Source of the DNA: Ollibium composti
GTDB lineage: Bacteria; Pseudomonadota; Alphaproteobacteria; Rhizobiales; Rhizobiaceae
Direction of reading: 5' to 3'
DNA: 64,000 nt
Assembly: GCF_004801285.1 (NCBI RefSeq)
Contig: NZ_SSNY01000012.1
Location: forward strand, 104,983-168,982
Shown here in pieces: positions 34,334-42,950 of this stretch; the stretch's first letter is position 1; every line of letters starts with the position of its first letter. Both the position numbers and the translations under genes were made by a program. The notes under the pieces are model-generated. The model was not told where the DNA came from and ran no database searches. It saw only the letters and a program-made list of their open reading frames with translations.

Positions 34334-35487
34334 CGCTCGACCCAATAGGTGCCCGTCATCGGCACCGGCAGGAAGTCGCGGTTGATGGCGTCGATCGTCG
34401 CCTGCGGGTCGAGGTCGGCGAAAAGATCCGGGTGGAACGCCTTGGCCAGGAATTCGATCATGGCGATGTGGGCGGGGGTGTCGTTGAACATATGCCACAG
34501 GGCGAAGGCGCGCCCCTGCCGGACCGCCGTCAACTGCGACAGGCCCGGATTGGCAAGCAGCTTGTCGAACGAGGCCTCGGCGTCGTGCCGCGAAACATCG
34601 GGACCGAGCACCAGCCCGCCGCGCGCGGCAAGGTGCGCGCCGCCGGTGGCGACGTAAACATCCGGGTCGTCGGCGATCAGCCGTTCCAGGCTGACGTCGC
34701 CATAGAGGCCGGGCACATGCGCGAGCGCGACGTTCCTGGCTCCCGCCAGCTCGATCATGTCGTTGAAGACGCCGTGGCCCGGCGTCGGGCAGCAGGGCAT
34801 GCCGCCGGCATGGACGTGCATGAAAACGCGCGGCGGCTTCGGCTTGGCCTTCGCCAGACGGTCGCGGACCAGATCGAGATGACTCTGGTAAAAGGCGGCG
34901 AAGGCGTCGGCACGCGCCTCGGCGCCGATCGCCCGGCCGAGTATCTTCAGGCTTGGCAGCGAATTTTCGAGCGGATGGGAAAAGAAATCCACCACGATCA
35001 CCGGGATATGGAGTTCTTCCAGCAGGGTCATCGAGCGCCTGGTCGGCGCGGCCTCGGCGTCGTAGAGGCTGAGCACCACGAGATCCGGCTTCAGCGTCAC
35101 GATGGTTTCGACGGGCAGGCCGTCGGCCGCGTTGCCACCGATGACGGGAACAGCATCGATCTCCGGAAATGCCTTTGCCCAGTCGCCGTATTGGGCTGGA
35201 TCGAGCTTGAAATCGCCGCGCCATGCGACGAGCAGCGAGGCGGGTTTCGGGTGAAGAAGCCCCAGCACCGGCAACTGTCGGCCCGCGCCCATGACGATGC
35301 GCCGGGCCGGCGCTTCGAGCGTCACCTTGCGGCCCATGACGTCGGTGATTTCCACCGGTGTCGCCTGCGTTGTCAGCGTGAGAGAAAGCAAGGCCAGCAC
35401 GACAAGCATGGTCATGCTGCAAAGCCGCAGGCCTGGCGGAAAACCGCCGGGCCTCCGAGACGTTATACTGCGAACGCAAGTCACCAT
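34330..35487 (-). CDS. Iron-siderophore periplasmic binding protein (cluster A-III)
   Basis: A 385-residue protein with a long N-terminus and hydrophobic signal segment (MLVVLALLSLTLTTQA), then the mature VEITDVMGRKVTLEAPARR typical of FepB/FhuD-like proteins and LKPDLVVLSLYDAEA. The ATG at 35487 overlaps the receptor stop and suggests coupling. An internal ATG at 35415 would give a shorter, more typical signal peptide. It follows the TonB-dependent receptor on the same strand and precedes the permease and ATPase. Confidence 0.86.
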   Translation of the reverse strand: MVTCVRSITSRRPGGFPPGLRLCSMTMLVVLALLSLTLTTQATPVEITDVMGRKVTLEAPARRIVMGAGRQLPVLGLLHPKPASLLVAWRGDFKLDPAQYGDWAKAFPEIDAVPVIGGNAADGLPVETIVTLKPDLVVLSLYDAEAAPTRRSMTLLEELHIPVIVVDFFSHPLENSLPSLKILGRAIGAEARADAFAAFYQSHLDLVRDRLAKAKPKPPRVFMHVHAGGMPCCPTPGHGVFNDMIELAGARNVALAHVPGLYGDVSLERLIADDPDVYVATGGAHLAARGGLVLGPDVSRHDAEASFDKLLANPGLSQLTAVRQGRAFALWHMFNDTPAHIAMIEFLAKAFHPDLFADLDPQATIDAINRDFLPVPMTGTYWVER

Positions 35488-37688
35488 GTGTATTTCAGGT
35501 TGGCCGTGATCGCGCGGCCGGCGCCGTAATTGCAGCTTCCGCCGGTCAGGTTGAGGCAGTGCGAGACGTATTTCTCGTCGAACAGGTTGGTCACGTTGAC
35601 GCGCAGCTTGGTTCCTTCCATGTCCTTGTCGAGCGCCCCGAAATCGTATTCGGCGCCGATGTCGACGAGCGCGCGGGCAGGGATGCGCAGTTCTGGCTTG
35701 TAGGCACTGTCGGTCTGGTAGGACGACTGCGCCCTGACGCCGGCGCCCAGCGACAGACCGGGCACGAAATCGGGCCGATAGGTAATCCACAGCGAACCCT
35801 GATGCTCCGGCAGGCGCAGCATCTCGCGGCCGAGCTCGGCCTTGTTGTTCGACTCCAGAACCTCGGAATGCGTATACGCATAGGAGGCCAGAATATCGAT
35901 CGAAGGGGTCAGTTCGTATTTGCCTTCGATCTCCAAGCCCTGCACTCGCTGCTTGCCGGTCTGGACGGAGAACTTGCTGTCGGCGGGGTCAGGTGTGAGC
36001 GCATTGGCGATATCCATGGAAAACAGCGATACGCCGATCATACCGCGCCCTTGCACAGGCTCGTATTTGACGCCGACCTCGAACTGCTCGGCGGTCTGCG
36101 CCACGAACGGGTTGCCCAGGCGATCCGAGCCGAGCAGCGGCAGGAATGCGGTGGAATAGCTGACATAGGGCGCCAGCCCGTTATCGAACAGATAGGTGAT
36201 GCCGGCGCGGCCGGTCAGCTTGCCGTCGTCCGTATTGACCGTCGTATCGGTCAACCGGTTCAGGCTGTCGATTTCGGACCGGTCGTAGCGCAGGCCGAAG
36301 GTGCCGATCCAGTTGCCGTAGCGGATCTGGTCCTGCGCATAGACGCCGACCTGTTGCTGGTGTTGCAGGCCGGAGCGCGTGACTGGCGCCGTCGGATAGT
36401 CGAACCCGTAGCTGGGGTTCAGGTAGTCGATGGGCGGGACATAGGTTCCCGGTCCGGTATTGCCGAACTCGGTGCCCGAAGTCGCGCGCACATAGTCGAT
36501 GCCCATCAGCAGCGTGTGGCTGAGATCTCCTGTGTCGAAATGGGCTTCGGCCTGGGTGTCGACCGTAAAGGCCGTCAACTCGTCGTCGGAGATGGCCGTG
36601 ACGCGATCGAGACGCGATCCGGTTGGCGTTCCAGGGAATGGATAGGCGAAGGCCGGATTGACGAGAACAAGGTCCATGTGCTGGTCGGCCGCCGCGTAGC
36701 GCAGGTTCTGGCGTACGGTCCAGGTTTCGTCGAACCGATGCTCGAATTCGTAGCCGACCGCATAGAAATCGCGCCGGGTCCCGCCCCAGTCCGGATCGCC
36801 CAAGAAGACGTCGCGCGGGATCTGGCCGTAGGGATTGGGCAAAAGCGTGCCGCGCGCCGGATAGAAGCGCGGGCTGAAGACCGGATTGTCGTGCTGATAG
36901 TAGCCGTAGACAGTGAAGGTGGTGTCGTCCGTCGGCACCCAGCTTATCGACGGCGCCAGCATGATCTGCCGGTCGACCTCATGATCGATCTGCGTGTCGA
37001 GGTTCTTGCCCAGTCCGATGAAGCGGTAGAGGAATTGCCCATCCTCGGTCAGCTTGCCGGTCATGTCGATCGCACCCTGGATGCCGCCGAAGGCGCTTGT
37101 CTGCAGGGAAACTTCGCGGTGGGTTTCTTCCTGCGGACGCTTGCTGACGAGGTTGACGAGACCGCCGGGCAGCGAGCGCCCGTAAAGAACCGAAGCAGGC
37201 CCCTTGATGACTTCGACACGATCGAGCGCATAGCTGTTGACCGACGGCGTCGCATAGTTGCTGGGATCGCCCGGCAGGATGAGGCCGTCCAGCCAGTTCG
37301 TCGAATACAGATTGAAGCCGCGAACGTAGAGCCAGTCATAGCGGATGTCGGCGCCGTTGGGATCCGCCTGCAAGCCCGGCGTATAGCGCAGCGCCTCGGC
37401 GACGGAGTTCGCTCCCTGCGCGTCCATCTGGTCGCGCGTCACCACATTCATCGCCTGCGGCGTCTCGATCAGCGGCGTCGCCGTCTTCGAGGCGGATTTG
37501 CTCCTCTTGGCGACGATGCCCTTGACTGTACCGGTGCCTTTGCCCGCATCGGTTCCGTTCGCCGATTCGACGACGACCTGTTGCAGCTCGGTTTCCGATG
37601 GCTGCTGCGCGTGCAGGCTGCCTGCGGTCAACAGAACGGCACTGGCGGCGGACGCTGCGAGACAGGCATTCAGACGGGAAAAATTCAT
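35481..37688 (-). CDS. TonB-dependent ferric-siderophore receptor (FhuA/FoxA-like)
   Basis: A 735-residue outer-membrane receptor with signal peptide (AAVLLTAGSLHAQQ), a plug (TPLIETPQAMNVVTRDQMDA, EALRYTPGLQAD, YVRGFNLYSTNWLDGL, VEVIKGPASVLYGRSLPGG, LVNLVSKRP) and a beta barrel that ends in an aromatic residue (ITANLKYTW). The RGF and PGGLVN patterns are those of siderophore receptors. The siderophore is unknown; hydroxamates are typical. The gene heads a unit with the binding protein, permease, ATPase and reductase, and is divergent from an AraC regulator across a long palindrome. Confidence 0.94.
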   Translation of the reverse strand: MNFSRLNACLAASAASAVLLTAGSLHAQQPSETELQQVVVESANGTDAGKGTGTVKGIVAKRSKSASKTATPLIETPQAMNVVTRDQMDAQGANSVAEALRYTPGLQADPNGADIRYDWLYVRGFNLYSTNWLDGLILPGDPSNYATPSVNSYALDRVEVIKGPASVLYGRSLPGGLVNLVSKRPQEETHREVSLQTSAFGGIQGAIDMTGKLTEDGQFLYRFIGLGKNLDTQIDHEVDRQIMLAPSISWVPTDDTTFTVYGYYQHDNPVFSPRFYPARGTLLPNPYGQIPRDVFLGDPDWGGTRRDFYAVGYEFEHRFDETWTVRQNLRYAAADQHMDLVLVNPAFAYPFPGTPTGSRLDRVTAISDDELTAFTVDTQAEAHFDTGDLSHTLLMGIDYVRATSGTEFGNTGPGTYVPPIDYLNPSYGFDYPTAPVTRSGLQHQQQVGVYAQDQIRYGNWIGTFGLRYDRSEIDSLNRLTDTTVNTDDGKLTGRAGITYLFDNGLAPYVSYSTAFLPLLGSDRLGNPFVAQTAEQFEVGVKYEPVQGRGMIGVSLFSMDIANALTPDPADSKFSVQTGKQRVQGLEIEGKYELTPSIDILASYAYTHSEVLESNNKAELGREMLRLPEHQGSLWITYRPDFVPGLSLGAGVRAQSSYQTDSAYKPELRIPARALVDIGAEYDFGALDKDMEGTKLRVNVTNLFDEKYVSHCLNLTGGSCNYGAGRAITANLKYTW

Positions 37689-37692
37689 ATCA

Positions 37693-37731
37693 CCCCACTA
37701 AACATGATATTTAAAGTCATGTTAAGTGGGG
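37693..37731. promoter_or_regulatory. Long inverted repeat just upstream of the siderophore receptor
   Basis: CCCCACTAAACATGA and TCATGTTAAGTGGGG form 15-bp arms with one mismatch around a 9-base AT-rich centre. The element begins 5 bases before the receptor ATG (minus strand) and lies about 110 bases from the divergent AraC gene. It could be an operator for the AraC regulator or an iron regulator, or an mRNA hairpin that controls translation. It does not match the Fur, Irr or RirA box patterns I know. Confidence 0.6.
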
Positions 37732-37842
37732 TCGTAACGGACGATAGACCGCCGGGCAACGGCTTCGCCTTTGCAGAAGCGTCAAAGTGATTTGCGAGCG
37801 AAGCAGATCGTTGGCTTCCCCGGCGGTTAAGGGAAAGATGTG

Positions 37843-38823
37843 ATGACGGAACAACAGCCGGAACGGATCATGCGGGTCGGAGATCTGGCGAGCCGGCCGG
37901 GCGTGAGCGTCGACGGACCTTCCCTGCACGGGGACGCAACGCTTTTTCGCGGCACCTTCTGGAACAAGGAACTGCGTCATGGTCTTTTCGTCCATGGCAG
38001 CGATGTCGTCGAGGACGAAGGCTTCACCGCGCTTTCATCACAGCAGGCGGGCTTATCCTGTGTCTTCTTCCTGGAAGGCGACGTCGAAGTGCGCATCGGC
38101 GATCGCGATCTTCGCTTTCGCGGCAGCGGAACGCTGCATGACGCGCTCGTCATACCCAGTGTCCGGGCGGAGAGCTTTCGCCGCCGTTCCCCCGGTCGGC
38201 AGAGGATCAAGCATCTCGTCGTGTCGGTGACGCCCGAATGGCTGGAAAGCGACGGTCTCGAGGGAGCCGACGATCCGCGCCTTGCCGTCAGTTTCGCCAG
38301 CGATCACCTTGCCAGCCATGCGTGGCGGGTAACGTCGCGCGCGGCTGAACTCGTCAACAGGCTTTTTCTGCCGGGTCCGCGTTCATCACGCATCGGCGAG
38401 CTTTATGCCGAAAGCGCGGCCGTGGAGATCGTCGCCGAAGTCCTTGCGGCCTCGAGCGGCGAGGGCCTCCCGAGGAAAAGTGCTACGCTGGCGCCGCGCG
38501 AGCGTGTCCGCCTGTCACGGGCGTGCGACTTCATCGCGACGCATGAAGGCGAATGGCCGAGCGTCGAAGCCGTGGCCCGGCAAGCCGGCGTCAGCGCCAG
38601 CGGCCTGCAGCGCCTGTTCCGTTCGGCGCACGGCCTGAGCGTCTTCGAATACATGCGTCTCGCACGGTTGGAACGCGCCAGGGACATGCTCGGCGCTGGT
38701 CAATGCACCATCCAGGAAGCCGCCTCGCTCTCCGGCTATTCCAGTGCGGCCAACTTCGCCACGGCGTTTCGCCGGCAGTTCGGGGCGACGCCGAAGCAGG
38801 TGCTCGGCAAGGCGAGACCATGA
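37843..38823 (+). CDS. AraC family transcriptional regulator
   Basis: A 326-residue regulator with an N-terminal sensing domain and a C-terminal double HTH: DFIATHEGEWPSVEAVARQA, GVSASGLQRLFRSAHGLSVF, EYMRLARLERARDML and the second helix pair SLSGYSSAANFATAFRRQFG. It resembles the PchR/YbtA-type regulators that activate siderophore receptors when the ferric siderophore is present. It is divergent from the receptor with a palindrome between, which fits that role. The start ATG at 37843 has GGGAAAG upstream. Confidence 0.9.
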   Translation: MTEQQPERIMRVGDLASRPGVSVDGPSLHGDATLFRGTFWNKELRHGLFVHGSDVVEDEGFTALSSQQAGLSCVFFLEGDVEVRIGDRDLRFRGSGTLHDALVIPSVRAESFRRRSPGRQRIKHLVVSVTPEWLESDGLEGADDPRLAVSFASDHLASHAWRVTSRAAELVNRLFLPGPRSSRIGELYAESAAVEIVAEVLAASSGEGLPRKSATLAPRERVRLSRACDFIATHEGEWPSVEAVARQAGVSASGLQRLFRSAHGLSVFEYMRLARLERARDMLGAGQCTIQEAASLSGYSSAANFATAFRRQFGATPKQVLGKARP

Positions 38824-38858
38824 ACCCGCTTGCCACGGTCGGGCGCCGTTTCTTGAAA

Positions 38859-38882
38859 AATACGCCATTGAACGGGCGTATT
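38859..38882 (+). terminator. Hairpin between araC-like gene and exbB
   Basis: AATACGCC and GGCGTATT form a perfect 8-bp stem with an 8-base loop, 35 bases after the regulator stop. There is no U tract. It could be a weak terminator or an operator for the exbB-exbD-tonB unit that starts 45 bases later. Confidence 0.45.
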
Positions 38883-38926
38883 AGTTGAGTGTATCTGTCC
38901 ACAAATTTTGCGAACGGACGTTGCCG

Positions 38927-39829
38927 ATGAGATCTACCGCCATCCTTGCATGGGCCTTTCTGGCTCTGACGACCGTGATCGCGACGGCACAGGAGGTTTC
39001 GCCGAATCCGCCCGCCGTCGTCGAGCCGGCGGTCCCATCCGTGTCGCAGGCTCAAGCCACAACGACCCAGAGCGAAACCGTGCGGCAGGCAGGCAGGAAC
39101 GGCGCGGGCAGTGTTCCCACGGCGCTCCTGCCGCACAACCTTTCACCCTGGGGTATGTTCATGAACGCCGACATCGTCGTCAAGGCGGTGATGATCGGCC
39201 TCGCCTTCGCCTCCCTGGTCACCTGGACGGTGTGGCTGGCCAAGACGCTGGAACTGTTCTTCGCCCGGTTGCGAACGCAGCGCGCCGTGAGCCGCATCGT
39301 CCACGCCCGGACGCTGCAGGATGCGGGCGCGACGCTGGCGACGGGAGGCGGTGCGGCAAGCCTGTTCGTCCAGGCCGCGCGGCAGGAAGTCGACCTGACC
39401 GCGCCGGTGCTCGACCACGCCGGCGGAGACGGCCTGAAGGAGCGCGTCGCCTCGCGGCTTTCGCGCATCGAGGCGCAGGCGACGCGGCGTATGACGCGTG
39501 GCACCGGCCTTCTGGCGACGATCGGATCAACGGCGCCGTTCGTCGGCCTGTTCGGCACCGTCTGGGGTATCATGAACGCCTTCATCGGCATTTCCGAAGC
39601 CCAGACGACGAACCTGGCGGTGGTTGCGCCCGGCATCGCCGAGGCGCTGCTGGCGACGGCGCTGGGGCTGGTGGCGGCGATCCCGGCCGTTGTCATCTAT
39701 AACGCCTTCGCCCGCGCCATCGCCGGCTACCGCCAGGTGCTGGCCGACGCTGCCGCCGGCGTCGAGCGGCTGGTCAGCCGCGATCTCGATTATCGCGCCG
39801 TACCGGCCCGTTCCATGGCCGCCGAATAG
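38927..39829 (+). CDS. exbB: TonB-system inner-membrane protein ExbB
   Basis: A 300-residue ExbB with a signal-like N-terminus (AILAWAFLALTTVIATAQ), a Pro/Gln-rich periplasmic stretch, and three membrane spans: DIVVKAVMIGLAFASLVTW, TAPFVGLFGTVWGIMNAF (the family hallmark GLxGTVxG) and TALGLVAAIPAVVIYNAF. It forms the proton channel of the ExbBD-TonB motor that energises the two TonB-dependent receptors in this window. The ATG giving MRSTAILAW is used. A GTG at 38885 gives a longer frame without signal-peptide logic. Confidence 0.95.
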   Translation: MRSTAILAWAFLALTTVIATAQEVSPNPPAVVEPAVPSVSQAQATTTQSETVRQAGRNGAGSVPTALLPHNLSPWGMFMNADIVVKAVMIGLAFASLVTWTVWLAKTLELFFARLRTQRAVSRIVHARTLQDAGATLATGGGAASLFVQAARQEVDLTAPVLDHAGGDGLKERVASRLSRIEAQATRRMTRGTGLLATIGSTAPFVGLFGTVWGIMNAFIGISEAQTTNLAVVAPGIAEALLATALGLVAAIPAVVIYNAFARAIAGYRQVLADAAAGVERLVSRDLDYRAVPARSMAAE

Positions 39830-39840
39830 GGAGAGCCGGA

Positions 39841-40284
39841 ATGGCCGCACGGATTCGCGAAAGCGTCGGCGACGACCTGGAGGAGACGCACGAAATCAAC
39901 GTGACGCCCTTCATCGACGTCATGCTCGTACTTCTTATCATCTTCATGGTGGCGGCGCCGCTGGCGACCGTCGATGTCAACGTCGACCTGCCGGCCTCGA
40001 CCGCGGCCGCCACGCCGCGCCCCGACAAGCCGGCCTTCCTGACCTTGAAGAGCGACCTCACGCTTTCGCTCGGCAACGAGACCCTGCCGCGGCAGGGCTT
40101 TGCCCAGGCGCTCGACAGGATCACCGGCACCGACAAGGAAACGCGCATCTTCCTGCGCGCCGACAAGGCCGTCCAGTATGGGGAATTGATGGAGGTCATG
40201 AACCTGCTGCGCGGGGCCGGCTATCTCAAAGTCGCGCTGGTCGGCGTCGAGAGCCGGCCGCCGGAGGATGCCGTAAACCCATGA
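39841..40284 (+). CDS. exbD: TonB-system protein ExbD
   Basis: A 147-residue ExbD. It has one membrane span with the proton-carrying Asp in NVTPFIDVMLVLLIIFMVAA, followed by the periplasmic domain (VDVNVDLPASTAAATPRPDK, FLRADKAVQYGELMEVMNLL). The ATG follows the exbB stop by 11 bases with GGAGAGCC upstream, and the stop overlaps the tonB ATG by four bases. Confidence 0.96.
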   Translation: MAARIRESVGDDLEETHEINVTPFIDVMLVLLIIFMVAAPLATVDVNVDLPASTAAATPRPDKPAFLTLKSDLTLSLGNETLPRQGFAQALDRITGTDKETRIFLRADKAVQYGELMEVMNLLRGAGYLKVALVGVESRPPEDAVNP

Positions 40285-41192
40285 CGGCTGACCCCGCCGA
40301 GATCGCGCTGGCGAAGCGCTCCCTTTTCAAGGACGCCGGCCTGTGGCTGGGCGCGGGCGCGGTCGTTCTCTTCGCGCATGCGGCCTCCGCCTACCTGCTG
40401 CGCGACTTCGACCCCGTGCCGGAGCACGCTGCGCTCGAGCAGGCGATGGAGATCGACCTGGCGCCGCTTCCCGTCTCGGTGCCTGAGGCCGTCCAGTCCG
40501 AGGCGCTTGCGCAGGAACAGCCGCCGGAAACGATCGAGCCGATGGAAGCGGCCGAGGCCGTCCAGCCGGAGCCGGAACAGGCGGTGGAGACGCCGGCGGA
40601 AACGGCGCAGCAGGCCCAGCCGGAAACCGTGCAGCCGGTTACCGATGAAGCCGAGCCCGAGCCTGTGGAAACCACCAACGCCGAACCTGAGGAGCCGGAG
40701 TTGGCGGAAGAGGAAACCGTTGCTGCGGTGACTCCGGAAGTCGCCATACCCTTGCCGCAACCGCGCCCCGAACGACCGGTCGAGGAGAAGGCCGAACCGT
40801 CGAAGAAGAAGCCCGTGCGCAGGAAGGCCGAGACCGCAGACAAAAAGGCGAAGGAGGCCGAGCTGCCGAAGCGGAAGGCGACGCCGCCCGCATCACAGGC
40901 TTCCGCGGCATCGCGGGCACCGACCATCGATCCGTCCCGCTGGAACAGCGCGGTGCGTGCCGCCATCGCGCGACGGGCGGGTGCCGTACGCGGCATGCGC
41001 GGAACCGTCCGGGTGAGCTTCGTGGTCAATTCGTCAGGCGCGATCGTCTCGGCCAGCGTCAGCGGCTCGTCCGGCGATGCGCGGCTGGATCAGGCGGCAT
41101 TGCGCATGGTCCGCTCGGCGCGCGTCCCGGCCCCGCCCGCCGGCCTTGGCGGCTCGCGCCACGCTTTCGCGATCCCGTTGAGCTTCCGCTGA
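40281..41192 (+). CDS. tonB: TonB energy transducer
   Basis: A 303-residue TonB with an N-terminal membrane anchor (LWLGAGAVVLFAHAASAYLL), a long Glu/Pro-rich periplasmic spacer (about residues 50-190, many PE, EP and VE repeats, then a Lys-rich stretch), and the C-terminal TonB domain (RGTVRVSFVVNSSGAIVSAS, DARLDQAALRMVRSARVPAP). It links the ExbBD motor to receptors such as the siderophore receptor and BtuB in this window. Overlap with exbD (ATGA) shows one transcript. Confidence 0.95.
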   Translation: MTADPAEIALAKRSLFKDAGLWLGAGAVVLFAHAASAYLLRDFDPVPEHAALEQAMEIDLAPLPVSVPEAVQSEALAQEQPPETIEPMEAAEAVQPEPEQAVETPAETAQQAQPETVQPVTDEAEPEPVETTNAEPEEPELAEEETVAAVTPEVAIPLPQPRPERPVEEKAEPSKKKPVRRKAETADKKAKEAELPKRKATPPASQASAASRAPTIDPSRWNSAVRAAIARRAGAVRGMRGTVRVSFVVNSSGAIVSASVSGSSGDARLDQAALRMVRSARVPAPPAGLGGSRHAFAIPLSFR

Positions 41193-41335
41193 ACCGCTGC
41201 CGTTCGAACCTCGCTCTTGGGGGGTGCCTGGCGCCGGAGAAGCCAGACTCATCCGCTACGGCCCGGCCTTCCGCCGAGCACGCTTGACGGATCATCGGGT
41301 CACTTCCGCGATCCCGCGCGCCGAAGATCGGCCGC

Positions 41336-42820
41336 CTATTTCCAGAGCGGGTAGCTCGGCGAAAAAAGCTCGGCGACCGGTGGATGTTGCCAGCTGCGGT
41401 CCGGATATTTCGCCACAAGACCTTCGAACTGGGCCTGCGCCTGTTCGCGCGCCTTGACGATATCGAGGCCGGCGAGCTTGCCGTCCAGCATGGAGAGTCG
41501 CCCGTCGACGAAGGTCGCCTGCGTGACCTTGCCCGAGCCGCCCACCACCAGCGTCGTGACGGGATCGACGCTCGGCGTGAGATAGGGATCGTCGAGGCGG
41601 AAGACGGCGATGTCGGCGCGGGCGCCGGCGGCGAGCCGGCCGAGGTCGGTCCGGCCAAGCGCCTTGGCACCGCCGAGCGTGGCGGCATCGAAAAGCTCGG
41701 CCGAGCGCACCGCGTCCGACTTCTTCTCCGCTATGCGGCAGGCGATCAGCCCCGCCAGCAGGTTCATCAGCATGTCGGGTGGGGCGGTGTCGGTCGCCAT
41801 GCCGATATTGATGCCGAGTTTACGATAGGAGGCGAAGGAGTTGAGCACGCTGCCCATGCGTGCCGAGACGAGCGGCGAATGCGCCAGCGACACGCCGTTG
41901 TCGGCGTAGAGCCGCAAGTCCTCGGCCGTCGCATAGGTGCCGTGCGGCGCAATCAGCCTTTCGCCCAGCAGGCCGTGATCGGCCATCCAGCGCGGACCGG
42001 TCGCACCATGCAGCTTGCGCATGACGTCCAGCTCCATCGCACCCTGCGCCATGTGCAGCCGTGCCCGGCAGTCGAGGTCGCGGGCGGCGGCCATGGTCCT
42101 CTGGAGCAGTGTCAGCGTGCAGGTCTCGACGCGGTCGGGCGCCAGCATGCCGTTGACGAGGCTGCCATGGCTTCCGTGCCGGCGCTGGATGAAGGCGATG
42201 GCGTCGGCGAGGCCGCGGAGGCCCTTCTCCTCGTCGAACACCGGCTCCATGCGGCCGGGCTCCTCCAGCACCATGCCGCCGGAGCGGTAGGCGGGGCTTA
42301 AGAAAACGCGTAGGCCGAGATCGCCGGCTGCGTCGGCGGCGGCGTCGAATTCGGCGACCGTCTCGGCCCATTGGCGGTAGTAAAGCGAGGCGATGGGGGC
42401 TGCCGTGGTGATGCCGTTGAGCAGCAGCAGGCCGAAGGCGAAACGCTTCTGGAAGGCCAGTTCGTCCGGCGAGTACATTTCGTACGGCCCGCGCTCGACA
42501 TAGGAACGCGGCCAGATGCGGCCCTTGGCCCAGCCCGGCTGGTTGTCCGTCACCAGAAGATAGGTGTCGAGATCGGACAGCGCGTCGAGGTCGATCAGAC
42601 CGGGGCTGATGAGCGCCGTGCCGAAGTCGATGCACCGCGCCACCTCGCCTTCGAAGCGCGGGCCGGCGTAGACGACCGCGCCACCATCGATGACCAGTTC
42701 GCCGTTCGGCACCAGATGGTGCGTGCCGTCGCGGTGGGCGAGCAGCCATGCGGCGCTGAGCAGGGTCGGCCCTTTCGGCCGTTCTCCCAGGACGAGGTGG
42801 CGGGAAGGATCAGAGGTCAT
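41336..42820 (-). CDS. Amidohydrolase family protein lacking the HxH motif (copy 1)
   Basis: A 494-residue protein of the TRZ/ATZ (COG0402-like) amidohydrolase fold. Later metal positions look present: RLHMAQGAMEL, the His in LIAPHGTYAT, HSPLVSARMGS and the Asp in MATDTAPPDML. But where the first strand normally ends PGLxxxHxH, it reads PGLIDLDAL (residues 73-81), so both first histidines are absent (Asp79 and Leu81). A paralogue with the same change is at 51213. It lies after a binding protein gene on the same strand with a hairpin between. Hydrolase, isomerase or binding roles are all possible. Confidence 0.82.
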   Translation of the reverse strand: MTSDPSRHLVLGERPKGPTLLSAAWLLAHRDGTHHLVPNGELVIDGGAVVYAGPRFEGEVARCIDFGTALISPGLIDLDALSDLDTYLLVTDNQPGWAKGRIWPRSYVERGPYEMYSPDELAFQKRFAFGLLLLNGITTAAPIASLYYRQWAETVAEFDAAADAAGDLGLRVFLSPAYRSGGMVLEEPGRMEPVFDEEKGLRGLADAIAFIQRRHGSHGSLVNGMLAPDRVETCTLTLLQRTMAAARDLDCRARLHMAQGAMELDVMRKLHGATGPRWMADHGLLGERLIAPHGTYATAEDLRLYADNGVSLAHSPLVSARMGSVLNSFASYRKLGINIGMATDTAPPDMLMNLLAGLIACRIAEKKSDAVRSAELFDAATLGGAKALGRTDLGRLAAGARADIAVFRLDDPYLTPSVDPVTTLVVGGSGKVTQATFVDGRLSMLDGKLAGLDIVKAREQAQAQFEGLVAKYPDRSWQHPPVAELFSPSYPLWK

Positions 42821-42890
42821 GGCGCATCCGAACGGGAAAAGAGAGCCGGCCGACGCCGCCATGGGTATCGGCATCGGCCGGCGAATGACA

Positions 42891-42924
42891 AAAGAGCGTT
42901 TCAAGGGTCGCTGAAACGCTCTTT
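42891..42924 (-). terminator. Hairpin between binding-protein and amidohydrolase genes
   Basis: Perfect inverted repeat with 13-bp arms (AAAGAGCGTTTCA) and an 8-base loop. On the minus strand it follows the binding-protein stop by 26 bases and is followed by TTTTGTC. It is a terminator or attenuator before the amidohydrolase at 42820. Confidence 0.78.
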
Positions 42925-42950
42925 CGCCAGGCTCGGGAGGAACGTCGAAG

